In this document: positions 24,375-33,206 of the stretch, piece after piece
Layout: each line of letters begins with the position of its first letter
How positions within the stretch are numbered: the first letter of the stretch is position 1
Source of the DNA: Chitinophagales bacterium
GTDB lineage: Bacteria; Bacteroidota; Bacteroidia; Chitinophagales; Saprospiraceae
Assembly (NCBI GenBank): GCA_017303475.1
Contig: JAFLBO010000026.1
Coordinates: 1-64,000 of the forward strand
Reading direction: 5' to 3'
Length of the DNA stretch: 64,000 nucleotides
The notes under the pieces: generated by a model
What the model was told of the DNA's origin: nothing
What the model saw: the letters and a program-made list of their open reading frames with translations, nothing else
Database searches by the model: none
Program-made: the position numbers and the translations under genes

Positions 24375-24579
24375 GGGTTGATTTCCGTTTGACACTTTTT
24401 CGTGCTGTAGTTAAGACACCAAAGTTCAGATCTTACCCTGAGCTTGCGGCCAAATTTATTTTGAATGGTCTGGTTCGAGGTATAAATTCCAATATTTCAT
24501 GGATAAGTGGTCGGTTGCCATGTTTTTTAGGGCACCCATTTCTTTACATATGTTAACGAAGGCGGGATTAGAGCGCCTA

Positions 24580-24587
24580 TACCTTTG
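24580..24587 (+). promoter_or_regulatory. -7 element of the SRPBCC gene
   Basis: TACCTTTG followed by CATC, 20 bp before the ATG at 24608, giving a leader of about 13 nt. No clear -33 element. Confidence 0.5.
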
Positions 24588-24607
24588 CATCATAAAACAA
24601 TTGCATC

Positions 24608-25048
24608 ATGTCATTACAGATCAGAACAGAAATCGTTATCCAGGCATCCAAAGAGAAAGTCTGGAGTATTCTCACCAATCTGGGGGCTTACCCGGAATGG
24701 AATCCGTTTATCGTTTCCAGCAAAGGCTCCATTGAAAAGGGCGCCCGAATTGAAAACACCCTGCGTACAGGGGATAAAACAATGACTTTCAAGCCCGTCA
24801 TACTGGAGGTTCGTCAGGGGCAGTATTTTGAATGGCTGGGGTCGCTTTGGTTCAAGGGGCTTTTTGATGGCCAACATTATTTTGAGATCCAGGAACTTGG
24901 CCCCAATCAGGTGAACCTGGTTCATGGAGAAACCTTTTCAGGTATATTGAGCGGCATGATTTTCCGAAGCATAGGCGAGGATACCCGCAACAACTTCGTG
25001 AAGATGAATCAGGCTTTGAAAGCCCGCGCTGAGGAAACTAGCGCCTAA
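24608..25048 (+). CDS. SRPBCC-domain protein
   Basis: A complete 146-residue START/Bet v 1-like domain. It opens with IRTEIVIQASKEKVWSILTNLGAYPEWNPFIVSS, the classic N-terminal strand and W-x-NP motif, continues with strands around MTFKPVILEVRQGQYFEWLGS, and ends with the long helix DTRNNFVKMNQALKARAEE. These domains bind hydrophobic small molecules in a cavity; the ligand is unknown. Monocistronic, with its own promoter. Confidence 0.85.
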   Translation: MSLQIRTEIVIQASKEKVWSILTNLGAYPEWNPFIVSSKGSIEKGARIENTLRTGDKTMTFKPVILEVRQGQYFEWLGSLWFKGLFDGQHYFEIQELGPNQVNLVHGETFSGILSGMIFRSIGEDTRNNFVKMNQALKARAEETSA

Positions 25049-25288
25049 AAATTTCCTTTTTTATTTTTCGTCTTTTAAGTATTGATTGTCAACAACTTAG
25101 GCGCTTGTTGGCCCGTGTAAGGCTTGCCTTTTTTCAAAATTTTGAAAAAAAATTCTTACCCAACTCAGGGTGTCTCCAGGGGAAGGGTGTCCAATAGGTA
25201 TAACGCAAAAACAAAGCACACGCCATGTAACCCTGAAAGCAAGTGGTGTGTCAGAACAGATCAACAAAAACAATTAAATTTTTTGGCT

Positions 25289-26014
25289 ATGAAAATGTCA
25301 GCTCTGAAAGCCGGCGCATGGGCGCTGGGTATCCTCGCTTTTTCCCTTCTCACTACTTCCTGCGATCCGTTTGGCCTGAAGTCCACTGGTGAATTGATTA
25401 CCCTCGATTTCAATGAAGATGATTTCAGTGGCCTGGACTTGTGTGTGCCGGCGGATGCGGAAGTACGGGTAGGTGATTCGTACAAAGTAGAAATTACCTG
25501 TGAGGAAACAGCCATGCCTTATGTAGAAACCAAGGTGGAAGATGGCGTGTTGAAAGTGTATTTCTCCAGAAACATTCGCGATGTAGATAACATGAAGGTG
25601 GTGGTAACCGCGCCTTCCTGGAAATATTTTGACGTGAGTGGCAGCGGTGAAATAGTGGTTCTGGATTCTATTTCCGGCGCCAAGCTGTTTATGGACGTGT
25701 CCGGAAGCGGCAGTATCAAAGCGGATGAAGCTTATTTTGACCGGGTAGAGCTTGAAGTTTCTGGCAGTGGCGAATTGCGCCTGGCCGGTGAAGGCGATAA
25801 GCTGGAGGCAGATGTGTCTGGCAGCGGCGAAATCCGGTGCTTTGATTATGTTGTAAATGAAGCTGATGTAGATGTTTCAGGCAGCGGCAATGTTCAAGTC
25901 CATGTATTGGAGTCTTTAACAGCAGAAATCAGCGGTTCCGGCGATATTGTTTACAAAGGCAATCCGGCAGTAAATGCCAAAGTGTCCGGTTCTGGTTCTG
26001 TCCGTAAATATTAA
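25289..26014 (+). CDS. Head-GIN-domain lipoprotein (DUF2807)
   Basis: The ATG at 25289 gives a lipoprotein signal (ALGILAFSLLTTSC) and a 241-residue product. It consists of a right-handed beta-helix of the DUF2807 'head GIN' family: FSGLDLCVPADAEVRVG, then repeated V(S/D)VSGSGE motifs, with VSGSG or SGSG occurring at least eight times. These proteins are common, abundant surface or periplasmic lipoproteins in Bacteroidota with unknown role. It lies 41 bp upstream of a TonB-dependent receptor, so it may be an accessory lipoprotein to that receptor. The in-frame extension to 25124 lacks export features. Confidence 0.82.
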   Translation: MKMSALKAGAWALGILAFSLLTTSCDPFGLKSTGELITLDFNEDDFSGLDLCVPADAEVRVGDSYKVEITCEETAMPYVETKVEDGVLKVYFSRNIRDVDNMKVVVTAPSWKYFDVSGSGEIVVLDSISGAKLFMDVSGSGSIKADEAYFDRVELEVSGSGELRLAGEGDKLEADVSGSGEIRCFDYVVNEADVDVSGSGNVQVHVLESLTAEISGSGDIVYKGNPAVNAKVSGSGSVRKY

Positions 26015-26055
26015 TCCACCTACCCTTTCCTACCCTTTTCCCTTCCCTAAACATC

Positions 26056-28422
26056 ATGCAAATCCTGAAACTTTTGCTTGCCTTCCTGGCAAGCCTGCTA
26101 CTCTCTTGGCCATTTAAAGCGCATGGCCAAACCCAAAACCTGAAAGGTCAGGTGATAGACAAAGCGGTTCGCTACGAACTCATAGGCGCTCGCGTGCAGG
26201 TGGCGCCGGTCAATGAGGTAAATCCCCAGCCTATTGGCGCAGTGACCGATGTTGACGGCCGTTTTCGTTTTCCCAGTCTACCCATTGGCAAATACCACGT
26301 AATGGTAACTTATATCGGCTATAAAGATGCGGTGGTAACCAATGTGGTATTGGATGCCGGTAAAGAAACCGATTTGCTGATAACCATGGAAGAAGCTGTG
26401 ATGGAGCAGAAAGAAGTGGTTATTACGGCTAAATCAGTCAAACAAAAGCCCCTGAATGATTTGTCGCTGGTGTCTACGCGCACCTTTTCTGTGGAAGAAA
26501 CCCGGCGATTTGCCGCAGCTGTGAACGACCCGGCACGAATGGTGACCTCATATGCAGGCGTGGTGGCAGCCGATGACGGTAACAACCACATCGTGATTCG
26601 TGGCAATGCACCCAATGGTTTGTTATGGCGCATGGAAGGTGTAGATATTCCCAATCCCAACCACTTTTCCTCAGCAGGAACTTCCGGCGGCGGTATATCC
26701 ATTCTCAGCGCCCAACTTCTGAGTAATTCTGATTTTTCTACAGGTGCTTTTGCTGCAGAATATGGCAATGCTTTGTCCGGAGTATTCGATCTGAAGTTGC
26801 GCAAGGGCAATATGGATAAACGCGAATTCACTTTTCAGGCAGGTGTGTTAGGACTGGATGCAGCGGCGGAAGGCCCTCTGAAAGGAGGAAATGGTTCATA
26901 TTTGGTGAATTACAGGTATTCCACTCTTTCTTTACTGGGAAAAATTGGCGTTCCGCTTGGCGACGCCGTTACCAATTTTCAGGATTTATCTTTTCATGTG
27001 TGGCAATCTGCGGGCAAAGCCGGGTCTTTTTCCCTGTTTGGTTTTGGCGGCTTGAGCAAACAAACCCTTGACGGAGATCCGGATTCCATTAGTTGGGTGG
27101 AAAATCCGCAATTGAAGTATCCCTATGTTTTCCAAACTAATACAGGTGTTGTTGGACTGACGCACAGCAAAGTGTGGGGCTCCAATACCCACCTGAAAAC
27201 AGCACTGGTTTATTCAGGTGTTGACAATATTCAGGAAGGAAAAACCTATGAATTGCCAGGAAATAAACTACGGTTGGATTTTGACGCAGGCAACCTTCAA
27301 ACCAAGGCTACCCTGTCTACAGTGTTGAGCCATAAATTCAATGCCCGCCATTATCTGCGAAGTGGGGTGTATATCAATCAGTTATATTTCAAGCTTCGCC
27401 AGCGGGAATATGACTCCGAAACTGAAAAAATGCAGGAGTATTTGCGCCAGGACGGCAATTCTCAAACTGTTCAGGCCTTTACGCAATGGCAGTATAAACC
27501 AACTGACAGGGTAACATTTAACCTGGGCGTGCATGCCTTGTCCATGTTACTGAACCAGAAAACATCTGTTGAACCCCGGGCAGCAATACAATATGCCCCC
27601 AATGCAAAGCATCGGTTTACGCTGGGGTATGGCCTGCATTCGCAGGTGATGCCGCTGGGTATGTATTTCCTGAAAGATGAACAGGGGCGCCTGGTGAATG
27701 AGGAACTCGACCTAAGCAAGGCACATCATATGGTGGCAGCATACGATATCTATCCGGGTAAAAACCTGCATTTTAAGGCAGAAGGTTACTACCAGCATTT
27801 GTTTAATGTGCCTGTGGATCAAGGTATTGCAAGTTCTTTCTCAGTGTTAAATGTTTTCGGGGGGCTGGAGTTTCATGCCCTGAATAATTCCGGAAAAGGC
27901 CGCAATTATGGTTTGGAGCTCACTGGCGAACAGTTTCTAACCCGCGGTTTTTATTGGTTAGCGTCTTTTTCTTTGTTCAGGGCGGAGTATCAGGGCTCGG
28001 ATCGCGTTTGGCGTGATGGTCGCTTTGACAGTAAGTATGCCAGCTCTGTTACGGCAGGTAAGGAATGGGCCTGGAATAAAAAGGGGAAAAACAGAACATT
28101 TGGGGTAAACCTGAAAAGTATTGCAGTGGGTGGCCAGAAGGAAACCCCTATTGATCTGGAAGCATCACAGGCAGCGGGAGAAGCTGTTTACCGGGAAGAA
28201 TTGGCCTTTACAAACCAATTGCCTGCGTACTTCCGGGTAGATTTAGGCCTGCGTTTAAAGCGCAATTACAAACATCTGACTACCACATTGGCCATTGATA
28301 TTCAAAATGTTAGCAACCGTCAGAACATAGGTGGCCGTTATTTCAATCCGGATACTCAAAAGATAGAAACCTGGCATCAGGCTCCATTGCTTCCGATTAT
28401 TGCGTACCGGGTTGATTTTTAG
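26056..28422 (+). CDS. TonB-dependent outer-membrane receptor with CarboxypepD_reg-like N-terminal domain
   Basis: The 788-residue protein has a signal peptide (1-24), a CarboxypepD_reg-like domain (about 29-110: LKGQVIDKAVRYELIGARVQV, VTDVDGRFRFPSLPIGKYHVMVTYIGY in parts), a plug domain with VVAADDGNNHIVIRGNAPNGLLWRMEGVDIPNPNHF, and a beta-barrel ending LPIIAYRVDF, whose terminal aromatic is typical of Omp85-inserted barrels. It is shorter than SusC proteins, and no SusD gene follows, so the ligand is probably not a polysaccharide. Preceded closely by the head-GIN lipoprotein gene. Confidence 0.88.
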   Translation: MQILKLLLAFLASLLLSWPFKAHGQTQNLKGQVIDKAVRYELIGARVQVAPVNEVNPQPIGAVTDVDGRFRFPSLPIGKYHVMVTYIGYKDAVVTNVVLDAGKETDLLITMEEAVMEQKEVVITAKSVKQKPLNDLSLVSTRTFSVEETRRFAAAVNDPARMVTSYAGVVAADDGNNHIVIRGNAPNGLLWRMEGVDIPNPNHFSSAGTSGGGISILSAQLLSNSDFSTGAFAAEYGNALSGVFDLKLRKGNMDKREFTFQAGVLGLDAAAEGPLKGGNGSYLVNYRYSTLSLLGKIGVPLGDAVTNFQDLSFHVWQSAGKAGSFSLFGFGGLSKQTLDGDPDSISWVENPQLKYPYVFQTNTGVVGLTHSKVWGSNTHLKTALVYSGVDNIQEGKTYELPGNKLRLDFDAGNLQTKATLSTVLSHKFNARHYLRSGVYINQLYFKLRQREYDSETEKMQEYLRQDGNSQTVQAFTQWQYKPTDRVTFNLGVHALSMLLNQKTSVEPRAAIQYAPNAKHRFTLGYGLHSQVMPLGMYFLKDEQGRLVNEELDLSKAHHMVAAYDIYPGKNLHFKAEGYYQHLFNVPVDQGIASSFSVLNVFGGLEFHALNNSGKGRNYGLELTGEQFLTRGFYWLASFSLFRAEYQGSDRVWRDGRFDSKYASSVTAGKEWAWNKKGKNRTFGVNLKSIAVGGQKETPIDLEASQAAGEAVYREELAFTNQLPAYFRVDLGLRLKRNYKHLTTTLAIDIQNVSNRQNIGGRYFNPDTQKIETWHQAPLLPIIAYRVDF

Positions 28423-28448
28423 AGAGGCAGAGATTGTTGATGAAGAGG

Positions 28449-28540
28449 TTTTTACCGCGGGGGCGGAGAGACGCAGAGGAGCAAAGGTTTAAATGATTGA
28501 TTTTCAATCCCTCTGCGTCTCCGCGCCTCTGCGGTAAAAA
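28449..28540. repeat. GC-rich dispersed hairpin between convergent genes
   Basis: The arms 28449-28479 and 28510-28540 (TTTTTACCGC...GACGCAGAGG against CCTCTGCGTC...GCGGTAAAAA) are nearly exact inverted repeats with a 30-nt loop. A partial third copy (CATCTGCGGTAAAAAC) lies at 28563-28578. It sits between the TonB receptor and DUF1801 genes and could end transcription from both sides. It belongs to the GAGACGC/GCGTCTC class also seen at 47936-47992. Confidence 0.85.
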
Positions 28541-28578
28541 TTACTTTTGAGACACCATCCGCGCATCTGCGGTAAAAA

Positions 28579-29040
28579 CTAACCTTTGCGCTGAAAAGCG
28601 CTCTCGTACAACTGAATCCAGTCTTCAGCATTCATCTTTTCCATTAATTGTCCGATGAGTGCGTATGGAATGTCATTTGCCTTTTTAAAGCGAACACAAC
28701 TTTTGCCCATATCCAGTTTGGATTTACTGTGTTTAGGAAACTCCTGAACAAACCATTCCAATAGTTGTGGATTGGCATACATGCCCATATGGTATAATGC
28801 CAGAAAGTTCTTTTGAGCTGCGATACTGACAAAAGGAAGCGGCAACTTTGGGTCGCAATGGTAACCGGAAGGGTAAATGCTATGGGGTACCACATAGCCA
28901 ATCATTCCGTAACTCATTTCTTCTCTGAAATCAGCGGGAATATGTTCGATGATGGTATCGCGCAACCTGGAGAAAGCTTCTCTGCGCGCTTCATCAACTG
29001 CCTGAAGGTATTCGGTAGGTGTATTTGCCGGAAGTGTCAT
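28579..29040 (-). CDS. DUF1801 domain protein
   Basis: The 153-residue protein has the YdhG/DUF1801 core: EMSYGMIGYVVPHSIYPSGYH, PFVSIAAQKNFLALYHMGMY, SKLDMGKSCVRFKKANDIPYALIGQLM, a fold related to frataxin-like and IscX-neighbour proteins, often found near efflux or lipid genes. Function unknown. It begins 6 bp after the OppC-like permease gene stop, so the two genes are probably cotranscribed. Confidence 0.8.
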   Translation of the reverse strand: MTLPANTPTEYLQAVDEARREAFSRLRDTIIEHIPADFREEMSYGMIGYVVPHSIYPSGYHCDPKLPLPFVSIAAQKNFLALYHMGMYANPQLLEWFVQEFPKHSKSKLDMGKSCVRFKKANDIPYALIGQLMEKMNAEDWIQLYESAFQRKG

Positions 29041-29046
29041 AGCAAG

Positions 29047-30123
29047 TTATTTTTTTACATCCATTGCGTCTCTACATCCATTGCCTATCAGGTTGAAAGC
29101 CAACACGGTACAAGCAATAGTGAGCGCTGGAGCCAGTGCAAGATAAGGTTTTCCGCTGAGGGCAAAACCGTAATTTTCATTTAACAGGTTTCCCCAGGAT
29201 GGTGCTGGCGGTTGAACACCAAATCCCAGGTAACTGAGCCCGGATTCCAATAAAATGGCCGTAGCAAAATTGCCCGCAGTAAGCACCATAATAGGACCCA
29301 GCAAATTGGGCATAATATGCCTAAATAAAATGCTGGTGTGGCTAATACCCATACTTTGAGCTGCTTCTACAAAAGCCATTTGTTTAATGGCTAAAACCTG
29401 CCCACGTACTACCCGTGCCACATCAACCCACATAGTAAGGCCCACAGCCAAAAAAATGATACCGATTCCCCGACCAAGGGCTAGTACGACAGCAAAAACC
29501 AGCAACAAAGTGGGTATAGACCAAATGGTGTTGATCAAAAGCATTATGAACTCATCAGTTCGTCCGCCGGCATAGCCCCCTAATGCCCCCAGTAGTACGC
29601 CCAGGGTTAAGGAAATAGCTACGGCAATTAGCCCTACCGAAAGAGATACCCTAAAGCCCAGGATAAGGCGACTAAGCATACAACGCCCAAATTTATCGGC
29701 GCCAAGCGGGTAGTATTTACTTTCGACGGTTGTAGACTGGAGCTGATTAGACGCAATAGCCGTCCATTGGCTGTTCTTACCAAATGCATGGAAAAACAAG
29801 GAGTCTCCCTGCAGCATTACCTCTGGGTTGCTGAGTGGTATATGCTTGAATGTCAGGGGTTTGCCGTGCAGTAAGGTGTGGAAAAAGGAGCCGGAGGTGG
29901 AGGCTGATTCCAGGTTTTTTTTCAGGTAAAAAAGTTCAAATCCAGGATGTTGCAGTGCTATTTCCGGAATTTGAGTATTCGCGTCGGGCGAGGGATCAGG
30001 CGCAAGTACATAGCCGGTTAGTGCCATAAAAACGGCAAGGCCAATAAACCAAAGCCCAGCCAAAGCTGGCCGGTTTCGTTTAAATTTTTCCCATGTTTTT
30101 GCCCATTCCGATTGGGATTCCAT
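29047..30123 (-). CDS. ABC-transporter permease (OppC/DppC family)
   Basis: A 358-residue inner-membrane permease of peptide/nickel-type importers. The first helix is at about 19-40, then an unusually large periplasmic insert (about 41-140), then the core with five helices from about 150. The EAA loop EAAQSMGISHTSILFRHIMPNL identifies the family, and YYPLGADKFGRCMLSRLILG is the OppC signature. The partner OppB permease, ATPases and binding protein are not encoded nearby, so the subunits must be elsewhere. It is followed closely by DUF1801. Confidence 0.88.
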   Translation of the reverse strand: MESQSEWAKTWEKFKRNRPALAGLWFIGLAVFMALTGYVLAPDPSPDANTQIPEIALQHPGFELFYLKKNLESASTSGSFFHTLLHGKPLTFKHIPLSNPEVMLQGDSLFFHAFGKNSQWTAIASNQLQSTTVESKYYPLGADKFGRCMLSRLILGFRVSLSVGLIAVAISLTLGVLLGALGGYAGGRTDEFIMLLINTIWSIPTLLLVFAVVLALGRGIGIIFLAVGLTMWVDVARVVRGQVLAIKQMAFVEAAQSMGISHTSILFRHIMPNLLGPIMVLTAGNFATAILLESGLSYLGFGVQPPAPSWGNLLNENYGFALSGKPYLALAPALTIACTVLAFNLIGNGCRDAMDVKK

Positions 30124-30135
30124 GGCCGAAAAGTA

Positions 30136-32145
30136 TTAACTTCTAAACACTTTGCGGATCACCCGGCCACGATCAGTATCCACTACTACGAAATAATAAC
30201 CAGGTGTTGCAGGCAGTGGAACGGGTTGATAGGGCGATTGCCATTGTACGGGCGCCATTTGCTGACCGCTGGCATTCCAGATACTCACTTGTTGAATCCG
30301 AATCTGTCCTTGTGCAGAAATCCAAACTTTGCCATCGGAATTCAGGGTTGGTGTTACGCTTACAAGCGATTGAATATCTGAATTTTGTGTGGATACCGTT
30401 GATACCTTCACAGAATCCATCAATGCTTCTGCTACCAGGATTGGCGATTGATCTGTTGCATCAAACATAGCCTTGAAGGCATCGATTTCGGGAGAGGAGT
30501 ATGCGAAAATGGGGGCCATCCACTTAGGTGGAAGACTTTGATACCACACACGGGCGCGCACATTCAGGTAGCCGGAAAATTGTTGGTTAGGCAGCTTGAA
30601 GTGCAGCACATCAGCACCAGATCCTTCGGTTAGGTTGGCAAAAAGGTTGAAATCCTTGTCATTGCCCAGCCCGATAATTCTGGTTGTATCGTACACCGGA
30701 TCATTGCTTTTAAAGCCCTGTGGGGGCAGACGGTTGTCCTTGATGGTTAAAAAGCAGCGCTCCAGCACATTAGTGAAATTACTTTCCACGTCTACCGGCA
30801 CCATTTCGTATATCTGCACCTGTTCTTCACTGGAAATGACGGAATGGTGTGGTTCAAATTGGCTGTTCTCACCGGCAATAGTGTAATCCGGGTTCATTTT
30901 TCCGGAATGGAAAATCATTTGACCATCAGTAGTGCTTACTTCAAATTCCACCCAGGCGCGCCTGGCCGGGTATCCCGAAGGGAATTTATGGCCGGCTTTA
31001 TTCTGCAATTTCAGGGAGAAATGCATGGTGTCGCCGTTGGCATCCTCTGTTTTCAGGGTTAGGTCCACACTTTTTTGTTGCAGCATTCGAAGAGTGGCGG
31101 CAATGGTACTATCAAAATGTGCAGCTTCTGCCGGAATCCCCAGCGCCTGGCGATTGTCTTTCATCAGGCGGAGCATCGTGACATTGGCGCCAGCCAGCTC
31201 GTGAAGGCCGAAAGGGTATTTGGCAAATAAAAAAGCGTAATTGGCTGAGATAACCACCGGGTCCGGAATTTGCGGCATATGGCAGTTTTGGCAACTGATG
31301 TTATCGTGCGATTCATCATACCGGCTGTTAAGCCATTCGTGGTAAGTTGCCTGTTCAATAAAGGTACTTCCGGTATTGTTTCCGTTTAGGTCGGCCGTAT
31401 TGGTAATGAGGGTGTGGCAGCTGGCGCAAAGTCCTGCATTGCCGATATGCTCGCCAAATTCGGGTGTAATGCCCACGAAATTGTGCATCGGAGGTGCGAA
31501 TACAAATTTATAGGGACCATATGCCACCCGGATGTAATTGGTATCGAAGTTGATATTGCCAGAATGCAGGGATCCAATGAGTTTGGGCGATTGGGCATGG
31601 CAGGCCTGGCAGGTTACGCCATCTAATCCCAGAGAGTCTGAGTACAGATCTGCCAGCCCGTAGTGCGGTTGTTGTTCCTTCAATTTGGCTTGATAGTGGC
31701 CTGCCGGTGCGTGGCATGAGGTGCATTTATCCTGCAATTCCAGACTGTGTGCCGGATTTACCAGCATTTCGTGACTCACTTTAGCGCGCCAGAAAGGGTC
31801 CCGGGCGCTGTTGGCCATCATGGTGCTGCGCCAATCATCGTAAATATTTACGTCTTCTCCTGTGGAGGTAATGAATGCCACCATGTTTGGATCATGGCCG
31901 TGACATCCGTTGCACGAAAGAGAAGTGGGGAACAGGATATTGGAATCTATGATGCCCTGAAGCTGGCTGGGAGAAACGCCGCCATGCCCGGAGGCGAGCA
32001 TAGTGATTTGCTTTCGGAAAGTTGCAATTTCTGCCTCCGAGTGAAATTTATCAGGTTGATTATCAATGGGTATGAGGGACAAAGCCCCAACCAGAGGCGG
32101 GGCAATGAGCGCCAGCAGCGTAGCTTTTTTCATGGGTAAGAACAA
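30136..32145 (-). CDS. Secreted pentahaem cytochrome c with T9SS tail
   Basis: A 669-residue exported protein. After a signal-like N-terminus (MKKATLLALIAPPLVGALSL; ATG at 32145 or four residues later) there are five CXXCH motifs: CNGCH, CTSCH, CQACH, CASCH and CQNCH, spaced as in cytochrome c-552/NrfA-like multihaem proteins. The region about 340-560 is beta-rich. The C-terminus (VSIWNASGQQMAPVQ...GYYFVVVDTDRGRVIRKVFRS) is a T9SS type A sorting domain, so this cytochrome would be delivered to the cell surface. No partner reductase is nearby. Starts divergent to nothing; a terminator precedes it. Confidence 0.85.
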   Translation of the reverse strand: MFLPMKKATLLALIAPPLVGALSLIPIDNQPDKFHSEAEIATFRKQITMLASGHGGVSPSQLQGIIDSNILFPTSLSCNGCHGHDPNMVAFITSTGEDVNIYDDWRSTMMANSARDPFWRAKVSHEMLVNPAHSLELQDKCTSCHAPAGHYQAKLKEQQPHYGLADLYSDSLGLDGVTCQACHAQSPKLIGSLHSGNINFDTNYIRVAYGPYKFVFAPPMHNFVGITPEFGEHIGNAGLCASCHTLITNTADLNGNNTGSTFIEQATYHEWLNSRYDESHDNISCQNCHMPQIPDPVVISANYAFLFAKYPFGLHELAGANVTMLRLMKDNRQALGIPAEAAHFDSTIAATLRMLQQKSVDLTLKTEDANGDTMHFSLKLQNKAGHKFPSGYPARRAWVEFEVSTTDGQMIFHSGKMNPDYTIAGENSQFEPHHSVISSEEQVQIYEMVPVDVESNFTNVLERCFLTIKDNRLPPQGFKSNDPVYDTTRIIGLGNDKDFNLFANLTEGSGADVLHFKLPNQQFSGYLNVRARVWYQSLPPKWMAPIFAYSSPEIDAFKAMFDATDQSPILVAEALMDSVKVSTVSTQNSDIQSLVSVTPTLNSDGKVWISAQGQIRIQQVSIWNASGQQMAPVQWQSPYQPVPLPATPGYYFVVVDTDRGRVIRKVFRS

Positions 32146-32227
32146 TCAGATTCCGGGCACGAAAGTCGAAACATTCTGTCAAGTGGCGGGGTAAAAAGTT
32201 TGCCAGTGGGCGACTCATTTGGTGCAT

Positions 32228-32258
32228 AAAAAGAAAAAGCCGCCTCTTGCGAAGCGGC
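32228..32258 (-). terminator. Intrinsic terminator of the H1-tail/glycogen-binding protein gene
   Basis: On the minus strand GCCGC-TTCGCAAGAG-GCGGC is followed by TTTTTCTTTTT. It lies 38 bp after the stop at 32296. Confidence 0.85.
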
Positions 32259-32295
32259 CCTATCTAAACCTAAATCATCTTGTATGCAAAGGGAA

Positions 32296-32835
32296 TCAGG
32301 CAGTTACAACAGAGTTGTAGGTGCCGAACGGCGTAGGAACGTAGGCTTCTGCGGCCCAATCATTTTCCCATTTTTCGCCGTTAATGAGGAAGCGGTATTC
32401 GTATGAACGTCCTTTTTCAAGTTCAACGGCAGTTTTAAACGAGCCGTCTTTTTGTTTGCTAAGTACGATGCCGTTTTGCCAGTTGTTGAAATCACCGAAT
32501 ACAGCTACGGTTTCTGCGTTTTCAACGGCTTCTTTTGGCAGGGTGAAGGTTACTTTGGCGCTTTTAGCAGCAGTTTTAATTGCTTTTTCTGCCGCTTTAG
32601 GAGCAGCTGCCGCTTTAGGAGCAGCTGGCGCTTTAGGAGCCGCTTTTTCTGCTTTTACGGTTTTGGTTGCAGCAGGTTTAGCAGCCTTTACTGCTTTGGT
32701 TTCAACTGCTACCGGAGCTGGTTTAGCAGCTTTTACCGCTTTGGTTGCCGCTACTGGAGCAGTTTTTACTGCTTTTTCAGCTTTAGCGGTTTTATCAGCC
32801 ACAACTTTTGGGGTGGATTGTTTTTTCGTTGCCAT
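32296..32835 (-). CDS. Histone-H1-like Ala/Lys-rich tail fused to a glycogen-binding (CBM48/AMPK1-CBM) domain
   Basis: The 179-residue protein has two parts. Residues about 1-95 are almost only Ala, Lys, Pro, Val and Thr in KAVKAAKPA-type repeats, like the DNA-binding tails of histone H1 or bacterial Hc1/AlgP. Residues about 95-179 are an E-set glycogen-binding domain: VTFTLPKEAVENAETVAVFGDFNNW, GSFKTAVELEKGRSYEYRFLI, ENDW, TPFGTYNSV. No signal peptide, so it is cytoplasmic. The CBM-like half is well known in Bacteroidota (isoamylase early-set proteins); the long basic tail is unusual. It may link to nucleic acid or glycogen granules. It has its own promoter and terminator. Confidence 0.85.
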   Translation of the reverse strand: MATKKQSTPKVVADKTAKAEKAVKTAPVAATKAVKAAKPAPVAVETKAVKAAKPAATKTVKAEKAAPKAPAAPKAAAAPKAAEKAIKTAAKSAKVTFTLPKEAVENAETVAVFGDFNNWQNGIVLSKQKDGSFKTAVELEKGRSYEYRFLINGEKWENDWAAEAYVPTPFGTYNSVVTA

Positions 32836-32888
32836 AATAGTTAGGTACTAAGTTTGAGGATTTGGGGCTTCTTAGTGTAAAATTTACG

Positions 32889-32919
32889 CAAAGGTACGGC
32901 TATTTTTGCAAATAGCCAA
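32889..32919 (-). promoter_or_regulatory. Promoter of the H1-tail/glycogen-binding gene
   Basis: TACCTTTG on the minus strand (32896-32889) followed by CGTAAATT, with a TTG core at 32919-32917 (20-bp spacer). It gives a leader of about 45 nt. Confidence 0.6.
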
Positions 32920-33048
32920 TTTTTCAAATTATTATTCTGTCAACGTTGTGTTAAATTTTGAATTTACGAATAAAATTCGTTTTGTCAGAGTTCGCGGGAA
33001 TAAATTTTACAGGTGTGCATGATTTGCCAAAGTATGTTTCAAATGGAG

Positions 33049-33153
33049 GATGGGACGATGGGACGATGAACGATGCCTTCAGACCATTAAGCTTAGCGAA
33101 GGATGTTATGTTACCTTATCGTCCATCGTCCCATCGTCCATTGTCCCATCGTT
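33049..33153. repeat. Inverted pair of CGATGGGA-type short-period repeats
   Basis: Left tract 33049-33075 (GATGGGACGATGGGACGATG...) and right tract 33117-33153 (ATCGTCCATCGTCCCATCGT...) are reverse complements with a 41-bp spacer containing AAGCTTAGC. The unit matches the leader repeat at 18511-18541. Confidence 0.8.
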
Positions 33154-33198
33154 TTTAAAGAAAAACCGTTCTGCTGTTTAGATCGAAGTGCACTTGTC

Positions 33199-33206
33199 TA
33201 TCTTTG
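33199..33206 (+). promoter_or_regulatory. -7 element of fabI
   Basis: TATCTTTG followed by CCCCTGC, 52 bp upstream of the fabI ATG. The spacing position for a -33 element has no TTG, so the match is partial. Confidence 0.45.

Noticed and set aside
25129..25150. TTTTTTCAAAATTTTGAAAAAA palindrome in front of the head-GIN gene, as an operator.
   Set aside because: A/T-rich palindromes of this kind arise easily by chance; no second copy or known binding motif supports a regulator site.
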